A stretch of 64,000 nucleotides of DNA. It comes from Pseudomonas sp. FP2196. Its GTDB lineage: Bacteria > Pseudomonadota > Gammaproteobacteria > Pseudomonadales > Pseudomonadaceae. The notes under the pieces were generated by a model that was not told the origin of the DNA, made no database searches, and saw only the letters and a program-made list of their open reading frames with translations. The first letter of the stretch is position 1. Each line of letters begins with the position of its first letter. Below are positions 17,047-26,565 of the stretch, in pieces. The DNA is taken from positions 1,980,501 to 2,044,500 of the forward strand of contig NZ_CP117445.1 in NCBI RefSeq assembly GCF_030687715.1, given 5' to 3'. A program made the position numbers and the translations under genes.

Positions 17047-17583
17047 TTACTCGGCGGTATGAGCGGCGATGGTGCAGGCGGGTTTGCCTGCAGCGTATTT
17101 AAGACTTGGGTCGACCAGCGCGTCGAAGCGTTTCAGTGCTTCGGAGCCGATCAAAAGCGGATATTGGAACGCACTTCGGTCGGTCAGGTTCACTTCGATG
17201 CTGCGCATCGCCGTGCCCATGCAGATATCCAGCTCGATGACCGGGCGGGCGGTGTACTTCCTGCCTTCCTCCGGATCGTAGTCGCCGGCGCGACGCTTGA
17301 TCTTGCTGACCCGGGCCAGCGGGCGTTCGATCGGGTGCGAATGCGCAGCGTCGATAGCCAGATAGAAGCGCACCCAGGACTCACCGTTGCGTTTGAAGCG
17401 TTTGATGTCGCGGGCGCTCAGCGAGGCGGTCTTCGCGCCGGTGTCGAGTTTGGCCGCAACTTCCAGATTGATGCCATCGAGGGCGGCGTATTCGTTGAGG
17501 CCGTACACGGTCTTTTCCCCCGCGGCGGCGAGGCCGGGCAGGCAGAACAGAGCGAAAAATGTGGGGAAAGGCTTGAGTCTCAT
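17047..17583 (-). CDS. Retropepsin-like aspartic protease family protein (annotated elsewhere as 'ATP-dependent zinc protease')
   Basis: 178 residues with a signal peptide (MRLKPFPTFFALFCLPGLAA, cleaved near AAAGEK). The core motif AAKLDTGAKTASL carries the DTGA of retropepsin-like aspartic proteases and argues against a zinc or ATP-dependent mechanism. It is first in the three-gene operon. Secretion places it in the periplasm, beside the periplasmic domain of the next protein. It could trim a peptide or peptidoglycan-linked substrate that the partners recognise or modify; that is not shown by the sequence. Confidence 0.87.
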   Translation of the reverse strand: MRLKPFPTFFALFCLPGLAAAGEKTVYGLNEYAALDGINLEVAAKLDTGAKTASLSARDIKRFKRNGESWVRFYLAIDAAHSHPIERPLARVSKIKRRAGDYDPEEGRKYTARPVIELDICMGTAMRSIEVNLTDRSAFQYPLLIGSEALKRFDALVDPSLKYAAGKPACTIAAHTAE

Positions 17584-17768
17584 AAATCCTGGTGCGCAGC
17601 GTTCCGTTTTCGGTTCAGGTCCCTGGCAAAAACTTGCGCAAGGCCCTTCGTGTGCCTATCAGCTTTTTATGACAAGCCGTACAAATGGCCAGCAAATGCG
17701 GGCGGCATTCTAGCACGGTGGTTTTATGGCGCCAGCGCCCGAGCCGGTCTATAACCCTTGGGGTTCCC

Positions 17769-17858
17769 TGTGGGAGCGAGCCTGCTCGCGAAGGCGGTGC
17801 GTCATCCCAAGCAGATGCTGACTGACACTACGCTTTCGCGAGCAGGCTCGCTCCCACA
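17769..17858. repeat. Family-A REP pair (GTGGGAGCGAG variant)
   Basis: Inverted copies of TGTGGGAGCGAGCCTGCTCG, with GCGAAGGCG on the left and a CTTTCGCG variant on the right, upstream of the prp operon. The gap 17584-17987 otherwise holds only the prp promoter and operators. Confidence 0.85.
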
Positions 17859-17902
17859 GGGATTAATCGACCAATGGAAGATTGCCTACGGTTATTAGAC
17901 GA

Positions 17903-17914
17903 TTGTCGACAATG
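17903..17914. promoter_or_regulatory. Palindromic operator O1 of the prp operon
   Basis: Perfect 12-bp palindrome ATTGTCGACAAT. The TTGTCGACAA core is a classic form for FCD-type GntR repressors, and such a regulator is encoded 74 bases downstream. A -35-like TTGACT at 17928 and a -10-like TAGTTT at 17950 (16-base spacer) lie between O1 and the second copy. Confidence 0.65.
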
Positions 17915-17976
17915 TCTATTTATCCTTTGACTGATGCGGGCGAATTGGCTAGTTTTTGCCGCATTGGATTTCAAGG

Positions 17977-17984
17977 TGTCGACA
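17977..17984. promoter_or_regulatory. Second operator copy O2 of the prp operon
   Basis: TGTCGACA, followed by AT, repeats the core of O1. It ends 4 bases before the GntR start codon and overlaps its ribosome-binding region. With O1 upstream of the presumed promoter, the two sites bracket it, which fits autorepression, possibly with looping. Confidence 0.5.
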
Positions 17985-17987
17985 ATC

Positions 17988-18713
17988 ATGCTGGATCAAC
18001 TGGATCCCCCGGTCATCAGCGGCGACGATTCCGAGACGCTTTCGGAAAACGTCTTCCGGCGCATTCAGGCGGCCATCGTCAAAGGCGAGATCGCCCCGGG
18101 CAGCAAGATCTCCGAACCAGAACTGGCGCGCACTTACGGCATCAGTCGCGGGCCGCTGCGTGAGGCGATTCATCGTCTGGAAGGTCAGCGCCTGTTGGTG
18201 CGCGTACCGCACGTCGGTGCGCGAGTGGTCTCGCTGAGCCACGCCGAATTGATCGAACTCTACGAAATCCGCGAATCCCTCGAAGGCATGGCTTGCCGTC
18301 TGGCAGCCGAGCGCATGAGCGTTGAAGAAATCGACGAACTGCGCCGGGTGCTGGAAACCCATGAGCGCGACGCGGCGTTTCAGGCGGGCGTCGGCTACTA
18401 CCAGCAGGAAGGCGATTTCGATTTCCACTACCGGATCATCCAGGGCAGCGGCAACCGCACGCTGACCCAGATGCTTTGCGGCGAGCTGTATCAATTGGTG
18501 CGCATGTACCGCATCCAGTTTTCCACCACGCCCAACCGTCCACGCCAGGCGTTCGCCGAACACCACCGGATTCTCGATGCCATCGCCGACCGTGACGGCG
18601 AACTCGCGGAATTGTTGATGCGCCGTCACATCGGCGCCTCGAAACGCAACATCGCCCGTCATTACCAGGACGGCGCCCACAATAAGACAGCCACTGAACG
18701 AGGTGAGTCATGA
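17988..18713 (+). CDS. GntR-family (FCD) regulator of the 2-methylcitrate operon
   Basis: 241 residues from the ATG at 17988 ([18 protein letters not shown]); an in-frame ATG at 17934 would place the start upstream of O2 and is less likely. The N-terminal winged helix-turn-helix includes [20 protein letters not shown]. The FCD effector domain (about residues 95-225) has metal-binding residues in the [13 protein letters not shown] and EHHRILDA segments. The stop overlaps the prpB start by four bases (ATGA). It probably represses the operon until 2-methylcitrate or a related intermediate binds. Some annotations call this position prpR, but PrpR of enterobacteria is a sigma-54 activator, so no symbol is assigned. 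Confidence 0.9.
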   Translation: MLDQLDPPVISGDDSETLSENVFRRIQAAIVKGEIAPGSKISEPELARTYGISRGPLREAIHRLEGQRLLVRVPHVGARVVSLSHAELIELYEIRESLEGMACRLAAERMSVEEIDELRRVLETHERDAAFQAGVGYYQQEGDFDFHYRIIQGSGNRTLTQMLCGELYQLVRMYRIQFSTTPNRPRQAFAEHHRILDAIADRDGELAELLMRRHIGASKRNIARHYQDGAHNKTATERGES

Positions 18714-19600
18714 GTTCCAACCTGAACACTCCAGGCCAGCGTTTTCGCGATGCGGTCGCCAGCGAGCATCCATTGCAGGTAGTCGGTGCGATCAACGCCA
18801 ACCATGCGCTGCTGGCCAAACGTGCCGGTTTCAAGGCGATCTACCTGTCCGGTGGCGGGGTGGCCGCAGGCTCGCTCGGCGTGCCGGACCTGGGCATCAC
18901 CGGCCTGGATGACGTACTCACCGACGTGCGTCGCATCACCGACGTCTGCGACCTGCCGCTGCTGGTGGACGTGGACACCGGTTTCGGTTCTTCGGCGTTC
19001 AACGTGGCGCGTACCGTCAAATCGATGATCAAGTTTGGCGCGGCGGCGATTCACATCGAGGATCAGGTCGGCGCCAAGCGCTGCGGTCATCGTCCGAATA
19101 AAGAGATCGTCAGCCAGCAGGAAATGGTCGATCGCATCAAAGCTGCCGTTGATGCGCGTACCGACGACAGCTTCGTGATCATGGCCCGCACCGATGCGCT
19201 GGCGGTGGAAGGTCTGGAGTCGGCACTGGATCGCGCCGCTGCGTGCATCGAGGCCGGTGCCGACATGATCTTCCCGGAAGCCATCACTGAGCTGGAGATG
19301 TACAAGCTGTTCGCCAACCGCGTGAAGGCACCGATTCTGGCCAACATCACCGAGTTTGGCGCGACACCGCTCTACACCACCGAGCAACTGGCTGGCGCCG
19401 ACGTGTCGCTGGTGCTTTATCCACTGTCGGCCTTCCGCGCGATGAACAAGGCCGCCGAAAACGTCTACACCGCGATCCGCCGCGACGGCACGCAACAGAA
19501 TGTCATCGACACCATGCAGACTCGCATGGAGCTTTACGATCGCATCGACTACCACACCTTCGAGCAGAAGCTCGACGCGTTGTTTGCCGCCAAGAAATAA
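18710..19600 (+). CDS. prpB: 2-Methylisocitrate lyase
   Basis: 296 residues of the isocitrate lyase superfamily. It splits 2-methylisocitrate into pyruvate and succinate, the last step of propionate breakdown. The catalytic loop KRCGHR (about residue 122) is the methylisocitrate-lyase signature, and [10 protein letters not shown] carries metal ligands. Translation is coupled to the regulator through an ATGA overlap. A family-B repeat separates it from prpC. Confidence 0.96.
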   Translation: MSSNLNTPGQRFRDAVASEHPLQVVGAINANHALLAKRAGFKAIYLSGGGVAAGSLGVPDLGITGLDDVLTDVRRITDVCDLPLLVDVDTGFGSSAFNVARTVKSMIKFGAAAIHIEDQVGAKRCGHRPNKEIVSQQEMVDRIKAAVDARTDDSFVIMARTDALAVEGLESALDRAAACIEAGADMIFPEAITELEMYKLFANRVKAPILANITEFGATPLYTTEQLAGADVSLVLYPLSAFRAMNKAAENVYTAIRRDGTQQNVIDTMQTRMELYDRIDYHTFEQKLDALFAAKK

Positions 19601-19603
19601 ACA

Positions 19604-19688
19604 TCAAAAGATCGCAGCCTGCGGCAGTTCCTGCATGAACCGCATTCCCCTGTAGGAGCTGACGAGTGCAACGAGGCTGCGATCTTTT
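19604..19688. repeat. Family-B repeat pair (degenerate)
   Basis: Imperfect inverted pair: TCAAAAGATCGCAGCCTGCG on the left, CGAGGCTGCGATCTTTT on the right, inside the prp operon between prpB and prpC. The interior is degenerate and contains TGTAGGAGCTG. Confidence 0.8.
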
Positions 19689-19726
19689 CGCCACACTCCC
19701 TAACAAATTCAAGATTGGAGAACACC

Positions 19727-20854
19727 ATGGCCGAAGCAAAAGTACTCAGTGGTGCCGGGCTCCGGGGCCAGGTTGCCGGGCAAACCGCACTGTCCACCGT
19801 GGGCCAGGCCGGTGCCGGGCTGACCTATCGCGGCTACGACGTGCGTGAACTGGCAGCCGATGCACAATTTGAAGAAGTGGCGTACCTGTTGCTCTACGGC
19901 GAACTGCCGACCCAGGCTCAACTCGACGCCTATCAGAGCAAACTGAGCAAGCTGCGCGACCTGCCGCAAGCGCTCAAGGAAGTGCTGGAACGCATCCCTG
20001 CCGACGCCCACCCGATGGACGTGATGCGCACCGGTTGTTCGTTCCTGGGCAACATCGAGCCGGAGAAGGATTTCTCCGAGCAATTGGACAAGACAGACCG
20101 TCTGCTGGCCGCGTTCCCGGCGATCATGTGCTACTGGTATCGCTTCAGCCACGACGGCAAGCGCATCAACTGCGTGAGCGATGAACCGACCATCGGCGGG
20201 CATTTCCTGCACCTTCTGCACGACAAGAAGCCAAGCGAACTGCACGTCAAAGTCATGAACGTGTCGCTGATTCTCTACGCCGAACACGAATTCAATGCCT
20301 CGACATTCACCGCGCGGGTTTGTGCTTCGACCCTGTCCGACCTTTATTCCTGCGTCACGGCGGCCATCGGTTCGCTGCGCGGCCCGCTGCACGGCGGCGC
20401 CAACGAAGCGGCGATGGAAATGATCGAGCGCTTTTCATCGCCGCAAGAGGCGGTCAAAGGCACCCTCGGCATGCTCGAGCGCAAGGACAAGATCATGGGC
20501 TTCGGCCACGCGATCTATAAGGACAACGATCCGCGCAACGAGGTGATCAAGGGCTGGTCGAAAAAACTCGCGGACGAAGTGGGCGACAAGGTGTTGTTCG
20601 CCGTTTCGGAAGCCATCGACAAGACCATGTGGGAGCAGAAAAAACTGTTCCCCAACGCCGACTTCTACCATGCCTCGGCGTATCACTTCATGGGCATCCC
20701 GACCAAGTTGTTCACGCCGATCTTCGTCTGCTCGCGCCTGACCGGCTGGGCTGCGCATGTATTCGAACAGCGTGCCAACAACCGCATCATCCGTCCAAGC
20801 GCCGAGTACACCGGCGTCGAACAGCGCAAGTTCGTGCCAATCGAACGTCGCTGA
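19727..20854 (+). CDS. prpC: 2-Methylcitrate synthase
   Basis: 375 residues from the ATG at 19727, with GGAG about 8 bases upstream; the frame opens 12 bases earlier. It condenses propionyl-CoA with oxaloacetate to 2-methylcitrate. Citrate-synthase motifs include GLTYRGYDV, the catalytic His in GPLHGGANEAAM, and GFGHAIYKDNDPR. Position in a complete prp operon distinguishes it from citrate synthase. Confidence 0.96.
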   Translation: MAEAKVLSGAGLRGQVAGQTALSTVGQAGAGLTYRGYDVRELAADAQFEEVAYLLLYGELPTQAQLDAYQSKLSKLRDLPQALKEVLERIPADAHPMDVMRTGCSFLGNIEPEKDFSEQLDKTDRLLAAFPAIMCYWYRFSHDGKRINCVSDEPTIGGHFLHLLHDKKPSELHVKVMNVSLILYAEHEFNASTFTARVCASTLSDLYSCVTAAIGSLRGPLHGGANEAAMEMIERFSSPQEAVKGTLGMLERKDKIMGFGHAIYKDNDPRNEVIKGWSKKLADEVGDKVLFAVSEAIDKTMWEQKKLFPNADFYHASAYHFMGIPTKLFTPIFVCSRLTGWAAHVFEQRANNRIIRPSAEYTGVEQRKFVPIERR

Positions 20855-20893
20855 AATGGTGAGGGCCAAGCGCTGATCGGAGACTCACCGAAG

Positions 20894-20992
20894 ACCCTGT
20901 GGGAGCTAGCTTGCCAGCGATGACTGAGTCACATCCAACATTGATGTCGACTGACCCACCGCTATCGCTGGCAAGCCAGCTCCCACAGGGTT
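20894..20992. repeat. Family-A REP pair (GCTTGCCAGCGAT variant)
   Basis: Inverted copies of ACCCTGTGGGAGCTAGCTTG plus CCAGCGAT and the complement, between prpC and acnD, inside the operon. Confidence 0.85.
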
Positions 20993-21060
20993 CGGGGGTG
21001 AATTTCAAGGTCGGTGTCGCGCCCACCCTTTGCAACCACCGTGACCCGAGTCCTGACCCG

Positions 21061-23655
21061 ATGAACACAGAATTCCGCAAGAACCTGCCCGGCAGCCCTC
21101 TGGATTACTTCGACGTCCGCGCGGCGGTCGATGCGATTCAGCCCGGCAGCTACGACACCCTGCCGTACACCTCACGCGTGCTGGCGGAAAACCTCGTGCG
21201 TCGCTGCGATCCGGCCACGCTGACCGATTCCCTGAAACAGCTGATCGAGCGCAAACGCGACCTCGACTTCCCGTGGTTCCCGGCCCGTGTGGTGTGCCAC
21301 GACATTCTCGGCCAGACCGCGCTGGTCGACCTAGCCGGCCTGCGTGACGCGATTGCGTTGCAGGGCGGTGACCCGGCGCAGGTCAACCCGGTGGTGCCGA
21401 CACAATTGATCGTCGACCACTCGCTGGCGGTCGAGGCGGGCGGTTTTGATGCGCAGGCGTTCGAAAAAAACCGCGCCATCGAAGACCGTCGCAACGAAGA
21501 CCGTTTCCACTTCATCAACTGGACAAAAAAGGCCTTCAAGAACGTCGACGTGATCCCTCCGGGCAACGGCATCATGCACCAGATCAACCTGGAGAAAATG
21601 TCTCCGGTGATCCAGGTGCGCGACGGCGTGGCGTTCCCCGACACCTGCGTCGGCACTGACAGCCACACCCCGCATGTCGATGCGCTGGGCGTGATCGCCA
21701 TCGGTGTTGGCGGCCTTGAAGCCGAAAGCGTGATGCTCGGCCGCGCCTCGTGGATGCGCCTGCCGGAAAGCGTCGGCGTCGAGTTGACCGGCAAGCTGCA
21801 ACCGGGCATCACCGCCACCGACATGGTGCTGGCGCTGACTGAATACCTGCGCAAACAGAAAGTCGTCGGCGCCTGGCTGGAGTTCTTCGGCGAAGGCGCC
21901 TCAGCGCTGACCCTGGGCGACCGCGCGACCATCTCCAACATGGCCCCGGAATACGGCGCCACTGCCGCGATGTTCTACATCGATCAGCAGACCATCGATT
22001 ATCTGAAACTCACCGGTCGTGAAGACCAGCAGGTTCAATTGGTCGAGCACTATGCCAAGACCACCGGTCTGTGGGCTGACAGCCTGAAAGGTGCGCAGTA
22101 CGAGCGCGGTTTGACCTTCGACTTGTCGTCGGTCGTACGCAACATGGCCGGTCCAAGCAACCCGCACGCTCGCGTCGCCACCAGCGATCTGGCCGCCAAA
22201 GGCATCTCTGGTCAGTGGGAAGATGTGCCGGGCCAGATGCCCGACGGCGCAGTCATCATCGCCGCCATCACCAGTTGCACCAACACCAGCAACCCGCGCA
22301 ACGTGATCGCCGCCGGCCTGATTGCACGCAATGCCAACAAGCTTGGCCTGACCCGCAAGCCGTGGGTGAAATCGTCGCTGGCGCCGGGTTCGAAGACCGT
22401 GGCGCTGTACCTCGACGAAGCCGGGTTGACCACGGAACTGGAGCAGCTCGGTTTCGGCGTCGTCGCGTTCGCCTGTACCACCTGCAACGGCATGTCCGGC
22501 GCGCTGGACCCGGTGATCCAGCAGGAAATCATCGACCGCGATCTGTATGCGACCGCCGTGCTGTCCGGCAACCGCAACTTTGACGGCCGGATTCACCCGT
22601 ACGCCAAGCAAGCGTTCCTCGCTTCGCCGCCATTGGTGGTCGCGTATGCCATCGCCGGCACCATCCGTTTCGACATCGAGAAGGATGTACTGGGCGTGGT
22701 CGACGGCAAGGAAATCCGCCTGAAAGACATCTGGCCTAGCGACGAAGAAATCGACGCGGTGGTGAAGTCTTCGGTCAAGCCTGAGCAGTTCCGCCAGGTC
22801 TATATCCCGATGTTTGCCGTCCACGAGGACACCGGCCCGAAAGTCACGCCGCTGTACGACTGGCGTGAGATGAGTACCTACATCCGCCGTCCGCCGTACT
22901 GGGAAGGCGCGCTGGCCGGCGCTCGGCCGCTCAAGGGCATGCGCCCGCTGGCGGTGCTGCCGGACAACATCACCACCGATCACCTGTCCCCCTCCAACGC
23001 GATCATGCTCGACAGCGCCGCCGGCGAATACCTGGCGAAAATGGGCCTGCCGGAAGAGGACTTCAACTCTTACGCAACGCACCGTGGCGACCACTTGACC
23101 GCCCAGCGCGCGACGTTTGCCAACCCGAAGCTGTTCAACGAAATGGTCGTTGAGAACGGCAAGGTCAAGCAGGGTTCGCTGGCCCGTGTCGAGCCGGAAG
23201 GCAAAGTGATGCGCATGTGGGAAGCCATCGAAACCTACATGGAACGCAAGCAGCCGCTGATCATCATCGCCGGCGCCGACTACGGTCAGGGTTCGTCCCG
23301 CGACTGGGCGGCCAAAGGCGTGCGGCTGGCCGGTGTCGAAGCGATTGCCGCTGAAGGTTTCGAGCGTATTCACCGCACCAACCTGGTGGGCATGGGCGTG
23401 TTGCCGCTGGAGTTCAAGCCAGGGACCGACCGTCACACCCTGGCCATCGACGGTAGCGAAACCTACGACGTGATCGGCGACCGCAAGCCGCGCGCCGATC
23501 TGACACTGGTGATCCACCGCAAGAATGGCGAGCGCGTTGAAGTGCCGGTGACTTGCCGTCTCGACACCGCTGAAGAAGTGTCGATCTACGAGGCCGGCGG
23601 CGTGTTGCAGCGCTTCGCTCAGGATTTCCTCGAAGAGTCGGCGGTTGCCGTTTAA
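21061..23655 (+). CDS. acnD: Fe/S-dependent 2-methylisocitrate dehydratase AcnD
   Basis: 864 residues starting at ATG 21061 (MNTEFRKNLPGSPLDYFDV). The frame is open upstream to 20899 only because it crosses a repeat. It is an aconitase-family dehydratase that acts on 2-methylcitrate to give 2-methyl-cis-aconitate. The [4Fe-4S] ligands are in ITSCTNTSNP and ACTTCNGMSG, and the C-terminal swivel domain has GADYGQGSSRDWAAKG. Pairing with PrpF shows that this strain uses the AcnD-PrpF route, which also has PrpD here. Confidence 0.96.
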   Translation: MNTEFRKNLPGSPLDYFDVRAAVDAIQPGSYDTLPYTSRVLAENLVRRCDPATLTDSLKQLIERKRDLDFPWFPARVVCHDILGQTALVDLAGLRDAIALQGGDPAQVNPVVPTQLIVDHSLAVEAGGFDAQAFEKNRAIEDRRNEDRFHFINWTKKAFKNVDVIPPGNGIMHQINLEKMSPVIQVRDGVAFPDTCVGTDSHTPHVDALGVIAIGVGGLEAESVMLGRASWMRLPESVGVELTGKLQPGITATDMVLALTEYLRKQKVVGAWLEFFGEGASALTLGDRATISNMAPEYGATAAMFYIDQQTIDYLKLTGREDQQVQLVEHYAKTTGLWADSLKGAQYERGLTFDLSSVVRNMAGPSNPHARVATSDLAAKGISGQWEDVPGQMPDGAVIIAAITSCTNTSNPRNVIAAGLIARNANKLGLTRKPWVKSSLAPGSKTVALYLDEAGLTTELEQLGFGVVAFACTTCNGMSGALDPVIQQEIIDRDLYATAVLSGNRNFDGRIHPYAKQAFLASPPLVVAYAIAGTIRFDIEKDVLGVVDGKEIRLKDIWPSDEEIDAVVKSSVKPEQFRQVYIPMFAVHEDTGPKVTPLYDWREMSTYIRRPPYWEGALAGARPLKGMRPLAVLPDNITTDHLSPSNAIMLDSAAGEYLAKMGLPEEDFNSYATHRGDHLTAQRATFANPKLFNEMVVENGKVKQGSLARVEPEGKVMRMWEAIETYMERKQPLIIIAGADYGQGSSRDWAAKGVRLAGVEAIAAEGFERIHRTNLVGMGVLPLEFKPGTDRHTLAIDGSETYDVIGDRKPRADLTLVIHRKNGERVEVPVTCRLDTAEEVSIYEAGGVLQRFAQDFLEESAVAV

Positions 23656-23709
23656 ATCACGTTTTGTGCTCGCGGGCTTCAACGCCCGCGTTGACGATGA
23701 AGGAGCACC

Positions 23710-24900
23710 ATGGCTCACGCACCGCAAATAAAGATACCCGCCACCTACATGCGTGGCGGTACCAGCAAAGGCGTATTTTTCAGCCTGCAAGACTTGCCCG
23801 AGGCTGCCCAAGTCCCCGGCCCGGTACGCGACGCCTTGCTGCTGCGGGTGATCGGCAGCCCCGATCCGTACGACAAGCAAATCGACGGCATGGGCGGCGC
23901 CACCTCGAGCACCAGCAAAACCGTGATCCTGTCGAAAAGCATCAAGGCCGATCACGACGTCGATTACCTGTTCGGTCAGGTCTCTATCGACAAGCCGTTC
24001 GTGGACTGGAGCGGCAACTGCGGCAACCTGTCGGCCGCGGTCGGTTCCTTTGCCATCAGCAACGGTCTGGTCGACCCCAGCCGCATTCCGCACAACGGTG
24101 TCGCTGTGGTGCGTGTATGGCAGGCCAACATCGGCAAAACGATTATTGCCCACGTGCCAATCACCAACGGTGAAGTGCAGGAAACCGGTGATTTCGAACT
24201 CGACGGCGTGACCTTTCCGGCGGCCGAAGTGCAGGTCGAGTTCATGGACCCGGCGGCGGAAGAAGAGGGCGGCGGTGGTTCGATGTTTCCCACTGGCAAC
24301 CTGATCGATGAGCTGGAAGTGCCGGGTGTCGGCACGTTCAAGGCAACCATGATCAATGCCGGGATTCCGACGATCTTCGTCAACGCCGAAGACATCGGCT
24401 ACACCGGCACCGAGCTGCAAGGCGCAATCAACAGCGACCCGAAAGCCTTGCAAATGTTTGAAACCATCCGTGCCTACGGCGCGCTGCGCATGGGCCTGAT
24501 CGCCGATCTGGATGAAGCCGCCAAGCGCCAGCACACGCCGAAAGTCGCGTTTGTCGCCAAGCCTTCGGATTACGTGGCGTCCAGCGGTAAGGCGATTGCG
24601 GCGGGTGATGTTGATTTGCTGGTGCGCGCGTTGTCGATGGGCAAGTTGCATCACGCGATGATGGGCACGGCGGCGGTGGCGATTGGTACGGCGGCGGCGA
24701 TTTCCGGCACGCTGGTGAATCTGGCGGCCGGTGGCGTTGAGCGCAGTGCGGTGCGCTTCGGGCATCCTTCCGGCACGTTGCGGGTCGGTGCCGAGGCGAG
24801 CCTGGAAAACGGTGAGTGGGTGGTGAAAAAAGCCATCATGAGCCGCAGTGCCCGCGTCCTGATGGAAGGCCTCGTGCGCGTCCCTGGTGATTCTTTCTAA
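23710..24900 (+). CDS. prpF: 2-Methylaconitate cis-trans isomerase
   Basis: 396 residues of the PrpF/diaminopimelate-epimerase-like fold (MAHAPQIKIPATYMRGGTSKG). It isomerises the product of AcnD so that aconitase can hydrate it. GGTSKGVFF near residue 17 and GNCGNLSAAVG near residue 98 are family marks. Its ribosome site GAAGGAGC sits 6 bases before the ATG. It is 54 bases after acnD, so the two are co-translated from one message. Confidence 0.95.
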   Translation: MAHAPQIKIPATYMRGGTSKGVFFSLQDLPEAAQVPGPVRDALLLRVIGSPDPYDKQIDGMGGATSSTSKTVILSKSIKADHDVDYLFGQVSIDKPFVDWSGNCGNLSAAVGSFAISNGLVDPSRIPHNGVAVVRVWQANIGKTIIAHVPITNGEVQETGDFELDGVTFPAAEVQVEFMDPAAEEEGGGGSMFPTGNLIDELEVPGVGTFKATMINAGIPTIFVNAEDIGYTGTELQGAINSDPKALQMFETIRAYGALRMGLIADLDEAAKRQHTPKVAFVAKPSDYVASSGKAIAAGDVDLLVRALSMGKLHHAMMGTAAVAIGTAAAISGTLVNLAAGGVERSAVRFGHPSGTLRVGAEASLENGEWVVKKAIMSRSARVLMEGLVRVPGDSF

Positions 24901-24914
24901 ACGACAACTTCCCC

Positions 24915-24998
24915 TGTAGGAGCTGCCGAAGGCTGCGATCTTTTGATCTTTCCTTTAAGAACCAGATCAAAAGATCGCAGCCTTCGGCAGCTCCTACA
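24915..24998. repeat. Family-B repeat pair
   Basis: Near-perfect inverted pair of TGTAGGAGCTGCCGAAGGCT with GCGATCTTTTGATCTT and its complement, between prpF and prpD. This copy is the best-preserved in the window. Confidence 0.88.
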
Positions 24999-25077
24999 TG
25001 GGGTCGCATTTCAATTCTAAAAGTCCATTGCCTGAACCGAGGTCCCATCAACGAACCACTTCAAGAGTGAATCGAAC

Positions 25078-26562
25078 ATGAGCGCCAACGTCGACCTGAA
25101 CAACCGTCCCGACTACGACCGTGTCCTGCAGGATATCGCCGACTACGTCCTCACCTTCAAAGTCGAATCTGCCGAAGCCCTGAACACCGCCCGCAACTGT
25201 CTGATGGACACGCTGGGCTGTGGCTTGCTGGCCCTGCGCTTCCCCGAATGCACCAAACACCTCGGCCCCATCGTTGAAGGCACCGTCGTGCCGTTTGGCG
25301 CGCGGGTTCCGGGTACCAGCTATCGCCTCGACCCGGTGAAAGCCGCCTGGGACATCGGCTGCATCGTGCGTTGGCTCGACTACAACGACACTTGGCTCGC
25401 CGCCGAATGGGGGCATCCGTCGGACAACCTCGGCGGGATTCTCGCGGTGGCTGATCACCTTTCGCAAAAACGTCTGGCCAACGGTGAAGCGCCGCTGACC
25501 ATTCGCCATGTGCTTGAAGCGATGATCATGGCCCACGAGATTCAGGGCGTTATCGCCCTGGAAAACTCCTTCAATCGTGTAGGACTCGATCACGTCATTC
25601 TGGTGAAAGTCGCCTCGACCGCCGTTACCGCCAAACTCATGGGCGCAAATCGCGAGCAACTATTGTCGGCGCTCTCTCATGCCTTTGCTGATGGTCAGGC
25701 GTTGCGCACTTATCGTCATGCGCCGAATGCCGGTTCGCGAAAGTCTTGGGCGGCGGGGGATGCCTCAAGCCGAGGCGTGAGACTGGCCGACATCGCCATA
25801 CGCGGCGAGATGGGTATTCCAAGTGTTTTGAGTGCGAAACAGTGGGGCTTTTACGACGTGCTGTTCAGCCACACCAACAACGATCTGGCGCTGAAAACCG
25901 AAGACAAACGCAGCTTCAGCTTTTCACGGCCGTTTGGCAGTTACGTAATGGAAAACGTCCTGTTCAAGATCAGCTTCCCCGCCGAATTCCACGCACAAAC
26001 CGCTTGCGAAGCCGCTGTCACTTTGCATCCACACGTGCGCAATCGCCTGCACGAAATCGACAAAATCGTCATCACCACCCACCAATCGGCGATCCGCATC
26101 ATTTCCAAGGTCGGGCCGCTGGCCAACGCCGCCGACCGCGATCACTGCATCCAGTACATGACGGCCGTGCCGCTGGCCTTTGGCAATCTGGTGGCCGAGC
26201 ATTACGAAGACGATTTCCACAAGGCCCATCCGATCATCGATGTGCTGCGCGAAAAAATGGTCATCGTCGAAGAGCCGCGCTTCACCCGCGAATACCTGGA
26301 AGCCGACAAGCGCTCGATCGCCAACGCCGTGCAGGTGTTTTTCAAGGACGGCTCCAGCACCGACAACGTGGTGGTGGAATACCCGATCGGCCATCGCCGC
26401 CGTCGTGCCGAGGGCATTCCGTTGCTCGAAGACAAGTTCAAGGCGAACCTGGCAACGCGATTCACTGGCCAGCGCAGCGGCGAGATCTTCGCGCTGTGCA
26501 AGGATCAGGCGCAGCTTGAGGCGACTCCGGTGAACCGCTTTGTCGATCTGTTCGTGATCTAA
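25078..26562 (+). CDS. prpD: 2-Methylcitrate dehydratase PrpD
   Basis: 494 residues of the MmgE/PrpD family ([20 protein letters not shown]). The conserved segment [20 protein letters not shown] is visible in the N-terminal helical domain. PrpD dehydrates 2-methylcitrate without an Fe-S cluster. Having both PrpD and AcnD-PrpF is common in pseudomonads. It is the last gene, and the stop is only 3 bases from the convergent AlaX-like gene's stop, with no terminator between them. Confidence 0.95.
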   Translation: MSANVDLNNRPDYDRVLQDIADYVLTFKVESAEALNTARNCLMDTLGCGLLALRFPECTKHLGPIVEGTVVPFGARVPGTSYRLDPVKAAWDIGCIVRWLDYNDTWLAAEWGHPSDNLGGILAVADHLSQKRLANGEAPLTIRHVLEAMIMAHEIQGVIALENSFNRVGLDHVILVKVASTAVTAKLMGANREQLLSALSHAFADGQALRTYRHAPNAGSRKSWAAGDASSRGVRLADIAIRGEMGIPSVLSAKQWGFYDVLFSHTNNDLALKTEDKRSFSFSRPFGSYVMENVLFKISFPAEFHAQTACEAAVTLHPHVRNRLHEIDKIVITTHQSAIRIISKVGPLANAADRDHCIQYMTAVPLAFGNLVAEHYEDDFHKAHPIIDVLREKMVIVEEPRFTREYLEADKRSIANAVQVFFKDGSSTDNVVVEYPIGHRRRRAEGIPLLEDKFKANLATRFTGQRSGEIFALCKDQAQLEATPVNRFVDLFVI

Positions 26563-26565
26563 GGC

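Noticed and set aside
17988..18713. Calling the prp regulator PrpR
   Set aside because: PrpR in enterobacteria is a sigma-54 activator; this is a GntR/FCD protein, so the symbol would mislead.
21901..24765. A very long open frame antisense to acnD and prpF
   Set aside because: It is the mirror of strongly codon-biased high-GC genes; no ribosome site, no recognisable motif, Arg/His-rich composition typical of antisense frames.
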